Assembly (NCBI GenBank): GCA_000687975.1
Contig: JIAB01000001.1
Location: 1,488,001-1,552,000, forward strand
Direction of reading: 5' to 3'
From: Lachnospiraceae bacterium AC2031
GTDB taxonomy: Bacteria > Bacillota > Clostridia > Lachnospirales > Lachnospiraceae
DNA: 64,000 bases
Shown: piece by piece, positions 1 to 9,300 of the stretch
Layout of the letters: each line of letters begins with the position of its first letter
How positions within the stretch are numbered: position 1 is the stretch's first letter
Notes under the pieces: model-generated
What the model was told of the DNA's origin: nothing
Seen by the model: only the letters and a program-made list of their open reading frames with translations
The model's database searches: none
Program-made: the position numbers and the translations under genes

Positions 1-2389
1 CAAGTGAGTAATCATTACCGCTATGCTCTATCTCCTCTCCTCCGCTAGGGTATAAAACATAGATTTTGTCATCGATCACATCGCCCTCACTTAGCTCCAA
101 TAGTTTTGTTCCTTCCATCTTCTCCTTTCCTTTTTTTAATAACTCCTGCTGCGAAGATAAATCAGTAGTATTATCTCCAGAAAAGTTCAGCATAGATTCA
201 GTGATTTCTCCAGACGAACTAAACATCGCTTCAAGAATATGAGCGTAGTTCTCGTCCACATCGGTATCTTTCGACACAGCTACATAGTCCACCTCGATGC
301 CATAAAGTTCTTGGTTCTCCAGCAGGTACGCCACTCCACTCATGTGATCTAAGTCCATATGCGAAATAAATGCACAGTCCACCCTCGAGACACCGTAGTA
401 CTTTAGTGCAGGAATTATTGTGTAATCCCCAACTCGCTCGTAGCTTGTTGAGCCCCCATCCACCATGTAACACCTGTCCCCTGTGCGTATGATTGATCCA
501 TCCCCCTGTCCTACATCGAGAAATGTTATCCCCGCCGACATCTTATTAAGAAGCTTCACCCCGCCTATCTCTAACGCTGAAACAATTGCGAATGAAGCAA
601 ACACAGCCACCAGCACATAACTACGCCAGCCCACATATTTGCTGAGGCGTTTACGAAATACCAACCAGGCTAATCTTTTTCTTTTTGCATTTTCCAGCTG
701 ATTATTCTTTTTCTTTACTATTGACTCAATTGCTTCTGAATAATCTATATTCTCTTCCTTATCTGATTTCTTTAATTTCTGCTTATCGCCTGATTTCTTC
801 GACTTCTCCTCTACGCTCTCGCCTTCTTCAGCACTCACACCTTCCTTCAGATTCTTCATAACAAGTATCTCATCCTCCAAATCCTTAACTCGCCTTTCAA
901 ACCAAAAAGCGAACTCTTTCTTCCTCTTACTTAGTAGCAAATAGATACTAACTATCAACACTGCAATCAGAAGATACATCAATCCCATCTGCCATATTTC
1001 CACATGCCCAGTTATCACTATTGCACCTGGAATTGAAATGAACACACGGCACAGCCACTCGTAAAACTTCAGCAGCACATGACATCCCCAGACAAATGGC
1101 ATGCTGTACGGTCCCAGTATCGCAACCAACATTCCCATAGCCACAACAAAAGTTAATAGCGGAATGATGATAAGGTTCAGTAGCAGTGAAAAAACAGGCA
1201 CCTCATAGTAGGTCCGCATAATCAACGGCAGCATCCACAGGTTGATAGATATGGAGATTATCACACCCTCAACGAAGCCCTTGATTCGACCCTTTCTCCT
1301 AAGCTTCTTGATAAACTTAAAACTTCGCCTATCAAGCACCTGATGAATCAGCATCTCGCCCGTAACGACACCCATCACGGCCATGTAACTCATCAGCATG
1401 CCCGTGGAAAAGAGAGAGTCGGGATTGTGGATCACCATGATGAGAAGTGCCTCCACCATACTAGTTGGTAAATCCGGCGTCCTACCAACGAGAAATGCTA
1501 TCCTCCCTATGATCAGCATAAGAACAGCTCTCATTGTTGCGTCACTGAAGCCTGTCATTATTCCGTAAAGAACTGCCACGATCATGATGATCACCACTGC
1601 CTTGTTCTTTCTAACCTTTAGCCGAATAAGAAGCCACTCTAGTATGCTTGCTAAAAGACCAACGTGTAGTCCCGAAATAGCTAAGATATGGATAATTCCA
1701 CTTCGCTGATATAGAATCTTTGTTTCATTGCTGAGATCAGACTTATCTCCGAGAATCATAGTTTTTAATACTGCCTCATCAAAATCAACTTTTCCCTCAT
1801 TACTATGTCGTTCCTCATATTCAAGAAATGCCTCATCTATCCTCTCTGCCATCCAGCACTTCATATGGTAGAGTCCATTTACCACCCGATTCTTCTTTCC
1901 ACTTATCACTTCCGACTTCGACACATCCAGCTCATACCGTATCCCTTTTCCAGCATAGTACTGCTCCATGTCGAAGCTTCCCGGGTTTGTGCTTCCCGGA
2001 AGTTCTTCCAGTTTGCCCCGAACTTTCAGGTAGGTTCCGGGCTCGCCAAAGTCGCCAGCAAACATTTCCTTAGAACGTGTATCCTGTGCAATTCCATTTG
2101 ATTTTATATAGATTGTGCCCTCAAAATTCGTGCTCGGTTTTGTTGCTCCAAGCGCGACCTCCAATCCCCCGCCAGCGTAGTATCCTAGCGCCCAGAGGGC
2201 ACCTAAAATCAGGCAACAAAAAAGCAACAAATCTGAGCACCTCGAAGGCGTAGATTTGCTGCTTGCTTTGCAGATCAATATTCCAATTATCACAGTCGCC
2301 GCGGAGTAGAGCGGACTCTCCTCCAACAGCCGATAGGCCAGCTCCCCAAGAACGAAAAGCACGCCCATACAAACTAATGGTCGTTTCAT
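1..2389 (-). CDS. comEC: ComEC/Rec2 family DNA uptake channel protein (3' end cut by window edge)
   Basis: This is a polytopic membrane protein that in the ComEC family forms the channel passing single-stranded DNA across the membrane during competence. The reading frame starts at ATG 2389, seven bases after an AGGAGA site, and stays open to the window start. After N-terminal membrane segments comes a soluble OB-like region. The ComEC competence domain then starts with the motif ISGLHVGLL. A basic, lysine-rich linker follows, and then a C-terminal metallo-beta-lactamase-like domain with FLDVGQGDG and SHMDLDHMSG. The last part of that domain lies outside the window. No other competence gene is visible here. 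It follows the GerMN lipoprotein gene after a short hairpin. Confidence 0.93.
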   Translation of the reverse strand, partial: MKRPLVCMGVLFVLGELAYRLLEESPLYSAATVIIGILICKASSKSTPSRCSDLLLFCCLILGALWALGYYAGGGLEVALGATKPSTNFEGTIYIKSNGIAQDTRSKEMFAGDFGEPGTYLKVRGKLEELPGSTNPGSFDMEQYYAGKGIRYELDVSKSEVISGKKNRVVNGLYHMKCWMAERIDEAFLEYEERHSNEGKVDFDEAVLKTMILGDKSDLSNETKILYQRSGIIHILAISGLHVGLLASILEWLLIRLKVRKNKAVVIIMIVAVLYGIMTGFSDATMRAVLMLIIGRIAFLVGRTPDLPTSMVEALLIMVIHNPDSLFSTGMLMSYMAVMGVVTGEMLIHQVLDRRSFKFIKKLRRKGRIKGFVEGVIISISINLWMLPLIMRTYYEVPVFSLLLNLIIIPLLTFVVAMGMLVAILGPYSMPFVWGCHVLLKFYEWLCRVFISIPGAIVITGHVEIWQMGLMYLLIAVLIVSIYLLLSKRKKEFAFWFERRVKDLEDEILVMKNLKEGVSAEEGESVEEKSKKSGDKQKLKKSDKEENIDYSEAIESIVKKKNNQLENAKRKRLAWLVFRKRLSKYVGWRSYVLVAVFASFAIVSALEIGGVKLLNKMSAGITFLDVGQGDGSIIRTGDRCYMVDGGSTSYERVGDYTIIPALKYYGVSRVDCAFISHMDLDHMSGVAYLLENQELYGIEVDYVAVSKDTDVDENYAHILEAMFSSSGEITESMLNFSGDNTTDLSSQQELLKKGKEKMEGTKLLELSEGDVIDDKIYVLYPSGGEEIEHSGNDYSL

Positions 2390-2403
2390 ATATTTCTCCT
2401 AAA

Positions 2404-2433
2404 ATCTGCCAGGGAGAACCGTCCCCACTGGCT
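2404..2433 (-). terminator. Hairpin with short T-run between GerMN lipoprotein and comEC
   Basis: GCCAG (2408-2412) pairs with CTGGC (2428-2432). On the minus strand the stem is followed by ATTTTAGG. The loop side carries ACCGTCCCCACTGG, which resembles the core of the dispersed GTGCAG repeat seen at 11553, 23252, 24765 and 28698. It could be a weak terminator, a degenerate repeat copy, or both. Confidence 0.45.
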
Positions 2434-2435
2434 GG

Positions 2436-2954
2436 TTATTCATCATAGTAGTAGAATGAGGCGTCGGTGTAGGTCGCCCTTTCGATTTCCTCGCCGGCTT
2501 CATTGGTCATCACTATGGCTACATCGCCAACTTCAAGACCGCTGATGCTTCGAACGATTGCGGCTCTGTTAAGGAGGAGTTCTTCTTCCGTGATTCCTTC
2601 TTTAACAGTGACGAATAGCGTGACATTTTGCGACTCAACGATCAGATACTTGTCGATGGTGAGCTTGTCGCTGAGGGTAAGCTGTTCGATTACTTCCTCC
2701 AGCGCTGCCGCCAGATTGTCAGGCTGCATCAGCTGATATCGCTGTGAATCAGCGACGACACCTGAATCAGTTGCGTGATAAAGCTGGATTGTTCCGGCTT
2801 TCATCACAACACTTTCCGTTGTCACTTCAGAACTTGGTGTTTCACCACAGCCTGAAAATGCCACTAAGCTTATACCAAATATGACCAATGTCAAAAGACA
2901 TTTACCAAGTCTTTTTTTCAATAAGGTATTTTTGAATATACATTTATTAATCAT
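2436..2954 (-). CDS. GerMN-domain lipoprotein
   Basis: A 172-residue exported lipoprotein. Residues 1-36 form a basic N-terminus plus hydrophobic segment ending in a lipobox-like AFSGC, so Cys36 would carry the lipid. The remainder, with TIQLYHATDSG, a mid-protein VIEQLTL segment and TLFVTVKEGITEEE, matches the GerMN (sporulation/germination) domain layout. The domain name comes from recognising this pattern and was not tested by profile. The start lies 11 bases after the stop of the upstream histidine kinase, and its AAGG site overlaps that stop, so the two are probably co-translated. It may be a cell-envelope partner of the kinase; that is inference. Confidence 0.72.
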   Translation of the reverse strand: MINKCIFKNTLLKKRLGKCLLTLVIFGISLVAFSGCGETPSSEVTTESVVMKAGTIQLYHATDSGVVADSQRYQLMQPDNLAAALEEVIEQLTLSDKLTIDKYLIVESQNVTLFVTVKEGITEEELLLNRAAIVRSISGLEVGDVAIVMTNEAGEEIERATYTDASFYYYDE

Positions 2955-2965
2955 ATATACGTGCC

Positions 2966-4357
2966 TTATAGTGGAATCTTGACGGTGAAGGTGGTGCCTT
3001 TACCGGATTCGCTGTAGAGTTTGATAGTTCCTTTGTGGGCGTTGACGATGCTTCGTGTGATGGACAGGCCCAGACCTGTACCACCAGTGTCACGGCTTCT
3101 CGCCTTGTCGACGCGGTAGAATCTATCGAAGACTCTGTCCTTTGCGTCCTCTGGAATTCCCACGCCGGAGTCCGCAACTTTTATGTAGAAATACTCTTTA
3201 TCTGCATTCAGGCTGACACTGATCCAGCCGTTATCAACATTGTATTTGACTGCGTTTTCAATAAGGTTCGAAATGGCAAGCGAAAGCTTCACTGCGTCGA
3301 CGCGTGCCTTAACCTCGCGGAAGCTATCGTAGCTCAGCTTGATCGCACGCTGATTTGCAAGAGGCTTAACCGTCTTCACGATGGTCTCGATCATTTCGTT
3401 GATGTCCGCCTCGTCAAAATTCATTTCATCCTGCTTTGAGTCCGTTCTGACAAGAGTCAGCAGGTCGTTGATTATCTTAGTCTCGCGGTCGATCTCGTCC
3501 ACGATGTCCACCATGAACTCCTTGTAGTCATCAACCGTGGCAGCCTCATTTTGCGTTACCGACTCCGCCAGTACCTTCATAGAAGTGATCGGAGTCTTCA
3601 GCTCGTGAGACACGTTGGAAACGAACTCGGATCTTGTCTGGTCGATAGTGGCCAAACGCTCAAGTACATCGTTATAATTCTCAGCCAACACCTGCACCTC
3701 GATGAAACCTTCATCCTCAGGAAGTCTGTCCTGAAGATTGCCCAACGCAGTATGCATAATCTTCTCATTTACGTCGTTGATGTCCTTCACCGCACGGTGA
3801 GAGATAAATCTGATAGCAATTATATCTACAACCAAAATGATAGCAAAAACTATAAGACTCAGAGTAACCTGACTTTTGATATTATCCTTCGCCTCAACAG
3901 TGGATGCCTTATAAATGACAGCACCAACCACCATGTCATTTGAAACAACTGGTGTCATGATGACCAGTGAATTGCTTGTATCGTAACGAATCTCATCTGT
4001 GTTACCCTTCATCAGATCCATCAGGTTGTCGTTGATAAGATAGGAATTTTCATTTTTACCTGATGAATCCATGAGCACCATGTAGTCGCGGCCGATAACA
4101 AGAACTCGCCCCTGCTGCTCATTGGCGTAATCCTCAACCTTATACTCCAGCCTCACATTGTTGGCTGCAGCCTCCATGCCCTCAGCTTCAAGAACATCGA
4201 GGATTTCACCTGACCTCATCTTCGCTCCATCCTCGACCTCTTTCAGCTCGTTATGAGTAAAGGATACAACAAGAAGCCCTGTCAGGATTGTCAGGGATAA
4301 AACCGTCATAAGAAAAACGGTTATCTTTATGAAGGTTTTAATTCTCAGATTTTTCAT
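2966..4357 (-). CDS. PhoR/VicK-like transmembrane sensor histidine kinase
   Basis: A 463-residue kinase. A membrane segment at about 10-33 and another at about 164-186 flank an extracytoplasmic sensor region. A HAMP-like linker follows, then the H-box FVSNVSHELKTPITSM with the phospho-acceptor at His251. The ATPase domain has the N-box ISNLIENAVKYN, the G1 box DSGVGIP and the G2 box GTGLGLSI. Its ATG overlaps the ppk1 stop by four bases (ATGA), so translation is coupled. No response regulator lies next to it, so its partner must be encoded elsewhere. Linkage to polyphosphate kinase suggests phosphate or envelope-stress sensing, which is inference only. Confidence 0.93.
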   Translation of the reverse strand: MKNLRIKTFIKITVFLMTVLSLTILTGLLVVSFTHNELKEVEDGAKMRSGEILDVLEAEGMEAAANNVRLEYKVEDYANEQQGRVLVIGRDYMVLMDSSGKNENSYLINDNLMDLMKGNTDEIRYDTSNSLVIMTPVVSNDMVVGAVIYKASTVEAKDNIKSQVTLSLIVFAIILVVDIIAIRFISHRAVKDINDVNEKIMHTALGNLQDRLPEDEGFIEVQVLAENYNDVLERLATIDQTRSEFVSNVSHELKTPITSMKVLAESVTQNEAATVDDYKEFMVDIVDEIDRETKIINDLLTLVRTDSKQDEMNFDEADINEMIETIVKTVKPLANQRAIKLSYDSFREVKARVDAVKLSLAISNLIENAVKYNVDNGWISVSLNADKEYFYIKVADSGVGIPEDAKDRVFDRFYRVDKARSRDTGGTGLGLSITRSIVNAHKGTIKLYSESGKGTTFTVKIPL

Positions 4358-6411
4358 TCTACCTCATTTGTTCCAGCCGCCTTATATGCCTCATCGTAGA
4401 AAATCTTCTGGCTGTCGATAGCAGGCTCAGTATGCTTCACGTATGTGTAGTTACCGTCCTTCTTCAGCTCTCTAGCTTTCACGTTGTCAGACATTTGTAA
4501 CTGGAAGAATCCGCGCACGCGGTCTCTAATATCTTTATCATAAAGTGGCGTTGCCACCTCAACTCGTCTTACAGTGTTTCGGGTCATAAAGTCAGCAGAG
4601 CCAATAAACATTTCCTCACGCTCGCCCTTACCGAAAATGTAGATACGAGAGTGCTCCAGGAAACGGCCCACAATACTAATTATGCGGATGTTGTCCGTCT
4701 TGCCCTTAACACCAGGATGCAAACAGCAGATGCCTCGGATTACCATTTCAATCTTAACACCAGCCATGGATGCCTCGATCAGCTTATCGATAATCTTCTT
4801 ATCTGTGAGGGAGTTGATCTTAACGCCCACGTAACCCTCGCCGCCATCTCGCGCGATCTGAATCTCTCTATCGATCTTATCGATGATCTTGTTCTGAAGA
4901 CATTTTGGAGCGACCAGCAGATGTTCGGTACGCTTCATCACCTCGCCCATAGAAAGGGAAGTGAACACCCTTGCCGCCTCAGCGCCGATGCTCTGATTGC
5001 CTGTCATGAGACAGAGGTCTGTATAAAGTCGGGCAGTCTTCTCGTTATAGTTACCAGTACCAATCTGAGTAACGTACTCAACATCCTTGCCCTTCTTCAT
5101 AGTGATAAGGCACAGCTTGCTGTGAACCTTCAGCCCATCCAGGCCGTAGATTACATGACATCCAGCGTCCTCAAGAGTTCTGGACCATTCGATGTTGTTC
5201 TCCTCGTCGAAACGCGCCTTCAGCTCAACCAGAACGTCAACCTCTTTGCCGTTCTCAGCCGCCTCCACCAGCGCCTCAACAACCTTGCTCTGCTTAGCAA
5301 GTCTATATAGAGTCATCTTGATAGAGATGACATTTGGATCGTTAGCCGCCTCATGCAGCATGCTGAGGAACGGACGAATATTTTCATATGGATATGACAG
5401 GAAGCGATCCTTCTCAAGAATCTGTGGAATGATCGGCTTCGTCTCGTCGATAGCAGGTGTCTTCTGTGGAATCCTCTTATCGTAGAACAGAGTCTTGTCA
5501 TGTCTCAGCATGTCCTCGATATCAAAGAGAAATGACATGTCCAGCGGTGCATCTGTATTGAAGACCATCTCCTTGTCAATCTTGAAGAAGTCCATAACAC
5601 GCTTGATTATCTTCTTGTCAACATCGCGTGTGTACTCCAGACGAACCGGCTCCAGCTTTCTACGCTGCTTGATAACCTCAGCCATATGGTCGCGGTAATT
5701 CAGTTCCTCGTCGTAAACCTTGTCCGCATCGATATCCGCATTTCGAGTCACCCTCACAAGTGACTTAGTAGCGATTGTATACCCAGAGAAAATATCAGGA
5801 AGGAAATGTAATATCAGCTCTTCAGCTAACATAAACTTGCCTTTGCTGCCTGGAATCTCTATCAGTCTTGAAAACATTCCGTTGCTGCAAGGTACGATTC
5901 CAACTCTGGACTTTCCACCCTTTGTCTCCAGAATTGCAGTGGCGCAGATTTCCTTATTCTTTATAAAAGGAAATGGCCTCTTCTTGCTTATAGTAAATGG
6001 AGAAAGCAGTGGCTGTATCTCACGCTGGAAGAAGCCCTGAGCAAAAGCTCTCTCTTTGTCATCCAGTTCGCTGTACATGCAGACACGGATGCCTTTCTTC
6101 TCCACTTCCTTCATCAGTTTATGATATGACTCATCCTTACGCTTGCCCAGTTCGCGAACTCTCTCACGAATTGCAACCAGCTGCTCGGATGCAGTCATGT
6201 TAGTCTTATTCTCAGTAGGGTCATCCTCCAGAAGCATCTGATCATGGATAGATCCAACTCTTACCATGAAGAACTCATCAAGATTAGTCTGATATATAGA
6301 CATAAATGTGAGTCGCTCACATAAAGGATTACGCTTATCCTCGGCCTCCTCCAGAACACGCTGGTTAAACTTCAGCCAAGACAGTTCCCTGTTTTCATAA
6401 AGTACATTCAT
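4354..6411 (-). CDS. ppk1: Polyphosphate kinase 1
   Basis: This enzyme makes long-chain inorganic polyphosphate from ATP, reversibly. The 685-residue length is normal for PPK1. It begins with the family signature ENRELSWLKFNQRVLEEA. The phospholipase-D-like catalytic domains contain HSKLCLI, with the autophosphorylated His, then YVTQIGTGNYNEKTARLYTD, and the second His in FLEHSRIYIFG. A strong GGGGAGGT site precedes the ATG. The 3' end overlaps the downstream histidine kinase by four bases, which ties the two into one transcript. Confidence 0.97.
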   Translation of the reverse strand: MNVLYENRELSWLKFNQRVLEEAEDKRNPLCERLTFMSIYQTNLDEFFMVRVGSIHDQMLLEDDPTENKTNMTASEQLVAIRERVRELGKRKDESYHKLMKEVEKKGIRVCMYSELDDKERAFAQGFFQREIQPLLSPFTISKKRPFPFIKNKEICATAILETKGGKSRVGIVPCSNGMFSRLIEIPGSKGKFMLAEELILHFLPDIFSGYTIATKSLVRVTRNADIDADKVYDEELNYRDHMAEVIKQRRKLEPVRLEYTRDVDKKIIKRVMDFFKIDKEMVFNTDAPLDMSFLFDIEDMLRHDKTLFYDKRIPQKTPAIDETKPIIPQILEKDRFLSYPYENIRPFLSMLHEAANDPNVISIKMTLYRLAKQSKVVEALVEAAENGKEVDVLVELKARFDEENNIEWSRTLEDAGCHVIYGLDGLKVHSKLCLITMKKGKDVEYVTQIGTGNYNEKTARLYTDLCLMTGNQSIGAEAARVFTSLSMGEVMKRTEHLLVAPKCLQNKIIDKIDREIQIARDGGEGYVGVKINSLTDKKIIDKLIEASMAGVKIEMVIRGICCLHPGVKGKTDNIRIISIVGRFLEHSRIYIFGKGEREEMFIGSADFMTRNTVRRVEVATPLYDKDIRDRVRGFFQLQMSDNVKARELKKDGNYTYVKHTEPAIDSQKIFYDEAYKAAGTNEVE

Positions 6412-6470
6412 TTTGTTACCTCCCCAATATATTCCTTCTCTATAGTAAACCCTTTTAAATCCTCGGCTAT

Positions 6471-7499
6471 TTACACAGCCTCAAGGACTTTATATATCTC
6501 ATCGCAGTCGTAATAGTTTAAGTTTCTCGACATGTGATAGCTTTCAGAATGAACCACTCTTTCTTTGCTGGCAGTAAATTCACCTGCCACATCAAAGATA
6601 ACCCCTTCGCTAGTTAGTAGCGTTTTAATACTATCTATCGCTTCCTCAGGAACTGCCGCGCACAATTCCCCTGTTCCAAGAAGCTGATATGGATTTATAT
6701 TAAAGAACTCACAGAGTTCTATAGTGGACTGCTTTATTGGAACTCTCTCATGACAGATATCAATTCCAAGTCCTGTATATTCAGACATTTCAACCAGTGT
6801 TCTGTACACACCTCCAAAGCTTACATCATGAAGGTATACCGCACCGGCATCAATTAGTTTTGCGGAAATATCTGCTAAGCCGCATGTATCAAATAAAGAT
6901 TTCTCAACCAAAGGCTTACTATCCAAAGAACTTTCCATGAGGAAATTCTCCTTCAGATAACTCTCCGAAAACCTCTGGCGCAACTCTTCAAACTTCTCTT
7001 TGCAGATCATCGAAGCTCCGCTCTTTCCAGCGTCACCGATTACCACTATCTTATATCCCGGTTTCACCTTTTGTAGAAGAGTCTGTCTCCTCTCAGCAGT
7101 GGTCTTTCCATAAACTGTGACGGTGATATTGCATTTGACTGCCCCGGCATACACTGTATTTCCACCGATTATAGCAACCCCTTGCTCTCTAGATATGTCG
7201 GTGAATCTATGCATGATATCTCTTAAAGTCTGCTCCTGTGTTTCAGGACTGGCGAGAAGGTTGATCATCATTTTAGAAGGTTCAGCCCCCGACATTGCCA
7301 GGTTATTCACCGCGCGAATATAGGCCTGGTCCGGACTGATCTCTGAAAAACCCTCTGCCACTATAATAGCAAATCGCGAGGGCACATCTTCCAACACGGC
7401 GTAGTCTATTCCTACCGCCGCGTTGGTAACATCAGTCCTCGCTATATGCTTAATAATACTTCTTTTTAATATTCTGTTACTTGCAGTGCCTTTATTCAT
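6471..7499 (-). CDS. AIR synthase (PurM/HypE-like) related protein
   Basis: A 342-residue protein of the PurM-like fold. The N-terminal half has the acidic and Gly-rich segments GIDYAVLED and AVNNLAMSGAEP expected of the ATP-binding AIR synthase domain. The C-terminal half resembles the AIRS C domain, with LHDVSFGG and LLGTGELCAAVP. Neither the HypE C-terminal PRIC-type Cys tail nor typical PurM or ThiL signatures are visible, so the substrate is unknown. It lies 20 bases after the VanW gene and 59 bases before ppk1 on the same strand. The ribosome binding site is weak (TAGGA close to the ATG). Confidence 0.72.
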   Translation of the reverse strand: MNKGTASNRILKRSIIKHIARTDVTNAAVGIDYAVLEDVPSRFAIIVAEGFSEISPDQAYIRAVNNLAMSGAEPSKMMINLLASPETQEQTLRDIMHRFTDISREQGVAIIGGNTVYAGAVKCNITVTVYGKTTAERRQTLLQKVKPGYKIVVIGDAGKSGASMICKEKFEELRQRFSESYLKENFLMESSLDSKPLVEKSLFDTCGLADISAKLIDAGAVYLHDVSFGGVYRTLVEMSEYTGLGIDICHERVPIKQSTIELCEFFNINPYQLLGTGELCAAVPEEAIDSIKTLLTSEGVIFDVAGEFTASKERVVHSESYHMSRNLNYYDCDEIYKVLEAV

Positions 7500-7519
7500 A
7501 TCCTATGAAATAACCAAAC

Positions 7520-9109
7520 CTACTCTGTTGTAGCCGGAGGAGCAGCAGGTGCTTCAGTAGGCGCTTCGGTTGCTGCTTCAGTTGCTGCTTCGGTTGCTGC
7601 TTCAGTTGCTGCTTCGGTAGTCTGACCATCTGGATTTGCATTTGGATCTGTTCCATCAGGATTTGTTCCGTCTGGATTCTCCTGATTGTCATCCTCATCC
7701 TCACTGTCTTCCGAGGCTTCATCAGAATTAATAGAAATCTTTGCTGGAGAAGCCTGATACTTACTGCTGTTCATTCTGATAGACTCTGTTCTTACGCCAT
7801 CAACATAAACATACTTCCAAAGCTCACCTGTGTAACCTGTAACTGCAGATGCTGTAACCTGCTCAGTTCCTGGCTCAAGTGTCTTATCCTCTGTATAGAT
7901 AGGTTCATCAGGAGGATTGATAACTCCTGTCTGTATAGACTCAAACTCGATAGTTCTGTTAGATGGTCTATACTCTTCACCGTAAACGTTAAAGCTAAGG
8001 TTTGCTCCGTCGTAGCAAGCCTCAATATATATAGGTGCATCAAGGTTGTTTCTAAGTTTCAGATCCAGAACGCCACCAGCGATAGCTGCATCTGCTGAAA
8101 TAGGAACATATGATACACGGAGACTGTGGCAGTTTCTCTGAACAACCTCAATCTCAGCTCTGATAGCTGCGTTGTAAAGTGTTGTAGCAACCTGGCAAAC
8201 ACCACCACCTGCTGCATCTACAACCTCAGTTCCAACGTATGCATGAGCCATCTCATATCCGTTGCTAACCTCGATAGGTGCGATACAGTTGTAAACAGAT
8301 ATCTGTTCTCCTGGGAACAGTACGTGTCCATCTACAAGTGAAGCAGCACGCTGTACATTATTCTTTCTTGCAGCACCACTGCTTGAATAGCTAGTTGTGT
8401 ATGTACCAAGAAGATCCTTGATACGAGCAAGCTGCTTAAGCTTCTCATTCTGTGAGTCATCAGCAAGCACAACTGCCACATTAACAGCGCCGCCTGCATA
8501 ACCTTCCTTGTTGATCTCATCCTCAACTTTACCCGCTGTCTGAGCAGCATCTACGCTGACTGACTGACCTTCAGCGATAACTTTTATTCCATCTGACTTA
8601 TCAATACTGTACTGATTAAGTCCTTCCATCTCTGTACCAAGCTTTGCTTCAACCAGATAATCCAGAGCATCAGCACTGATAGTACTCTTTGACTCAAACT
8701 TTACTGGCTCTGTCTTCAGGCTTTCGATATCGCGAAAACGCTCGAGGACATTTCCATGATTTCCATAATTAACAGCCTCTTCAATAACCTCTTCAGCGTT
8801 ATTTGAAAGACCAAGCTCACCAAGAGTTGTCTCCACATCACCATAGTCACTGGTAAGTGTAACAGCTGCTGATGCCGCAGAATCATCCACGCCAAACTTA
8901 GCCTTTGCCTGAGATGCTGTTAAGCCTCCAACATTGATATCATTTATAAAAATGTTATCAAGTATTGTTCTCTCCTCATCATCTGTCGCCAAAAGCGCGT
9001 CATTTTCTGTTGCATCTGTTTCACTAGCTGCAAAACTCTTCAGGCCTGGGGCAGCCAAAGTAAGAGTCATAGCAAGTATTACAGACATAACACCTCTAAA
9101 ACGTTTCAT
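7520..9109 (-). CDS. VanW family exported protein with G5 domain and TEA-rich tail
   Basis: A 529-residue secreted or surface protein. Residues 1-28 form a signal peptide (MKRFRGV then a hydrophobic core ending in SFA). A putative peptidoglycan-binding-like region follows. The VanW domain contains NVQRAASLVDG, PGEQISVYN, GGGVCQVATTLYNAA and DLKLRNN. A G5-like segment follows (TEDKTLEPGTEQV, VTGYTGELWKYVYVDG). The C-terminus is an acidic linker plus a TEAATEA repeat ending in PPATTE, with no LPXTG sorting signal. The role in cell-wall biology is known only for the family in general. A GAGG site seven bases before the ATG sets the start. Confidence 0.9.
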   Translation of the reverse strand: MKRFRGVMSVILAMTLTLAAPGLKSFAASETDATENDALLATDDEERTILDNIFINDINVGGLTASQAKAKFGVDDSAASAAVTLTSDYGDVETTLGELGLSNNAEEVIEEAVNYGNHGNVLERFRDIESLKTEPVKFESKSTISADALDYLVEAKLGTEMEGLNQYSIDKSDGIKVIAEGQSVSVDAAQTAGKVEDEINKEGYAGGAVNVAVVLADDSQNEKLKQLARIKDLLGTYTTSYSSSGAARKNNVQRAASLVDGHVLFPGEQISVYNCIAPIEVSNGYEMAHAYVGTEVVDAAGGGVCQVATTLYNAAIRAEIEVVQRNCHSLRVSYVPISADAAIAGGVLDLKLRNNLDAPIYIEACYDGANLSFNVYGEEYRPSNRTIEFESIQTGVINPPDEPIYTEDKTLEPGTEQVTASAVTGYTGELWKYVYVDGVRTESIRMNSSKYQASPAKISINSDEASEDSEDEDDNQENPDGTNPDGTDPNANPDGQTTEAATEAATEAATEAATEAPTEAPAAPPATTE

Positions 9110-9169
9110 CTTTTTTCCTCTTTTTCCTCTATATGAATTTTCTTATTCGATAATGTCAAATGATATCTC

Positions 9170-9280
9170 TTATATTGTTGTTACAAGCAGTCCGATGATC
9201 ATTCCAAGAACTATTAAAATACAGATAATAGTAGCAATAATTCTTGTACTTTTCTTTCTCTTCTTACTAAAATCAATCAT
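9170..9280 (-). CDS. 36-residue single-pass membrane peptide
   Basis: A short ORF below usual length cut-offs. It has a textbook site (AAGGAG, eight bases before ATG 9280) and a clear design: MIDFSKKRKKSTR is polar and basic, then one hydrophobic helix (IIATIICILIVLGMIIGLLV), then a short outside tail. It fills the gap between nth and the VanW gene, 20 bases after nth, on the same strand. Size and layout recall small tail-anchored peptides of Firmicutes such as Prli42, but I do not claim homology. Codon use and the site argue for real translation. Confidence 0.7.
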   Translation of the reverse strand: MIDFSKKRKKSTRIIATIICILIVLGMIIGLLVTTI

Positions 9281-9300
9281 CTTTCTATCTCCTTTTTATA

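Noticed and set aside
3035-3439. Plus-strand open frame of 134 codons opposite the histidine kinase
   Set aside because: It lies wholly antisense to an unmistakable kinase gene and has no ribosome site.
4651-5310. Plus-strand open frame of 219 codons opposite ppk1
   Set aside because: It is an antisense shadow of the conserved ppk1 frame.
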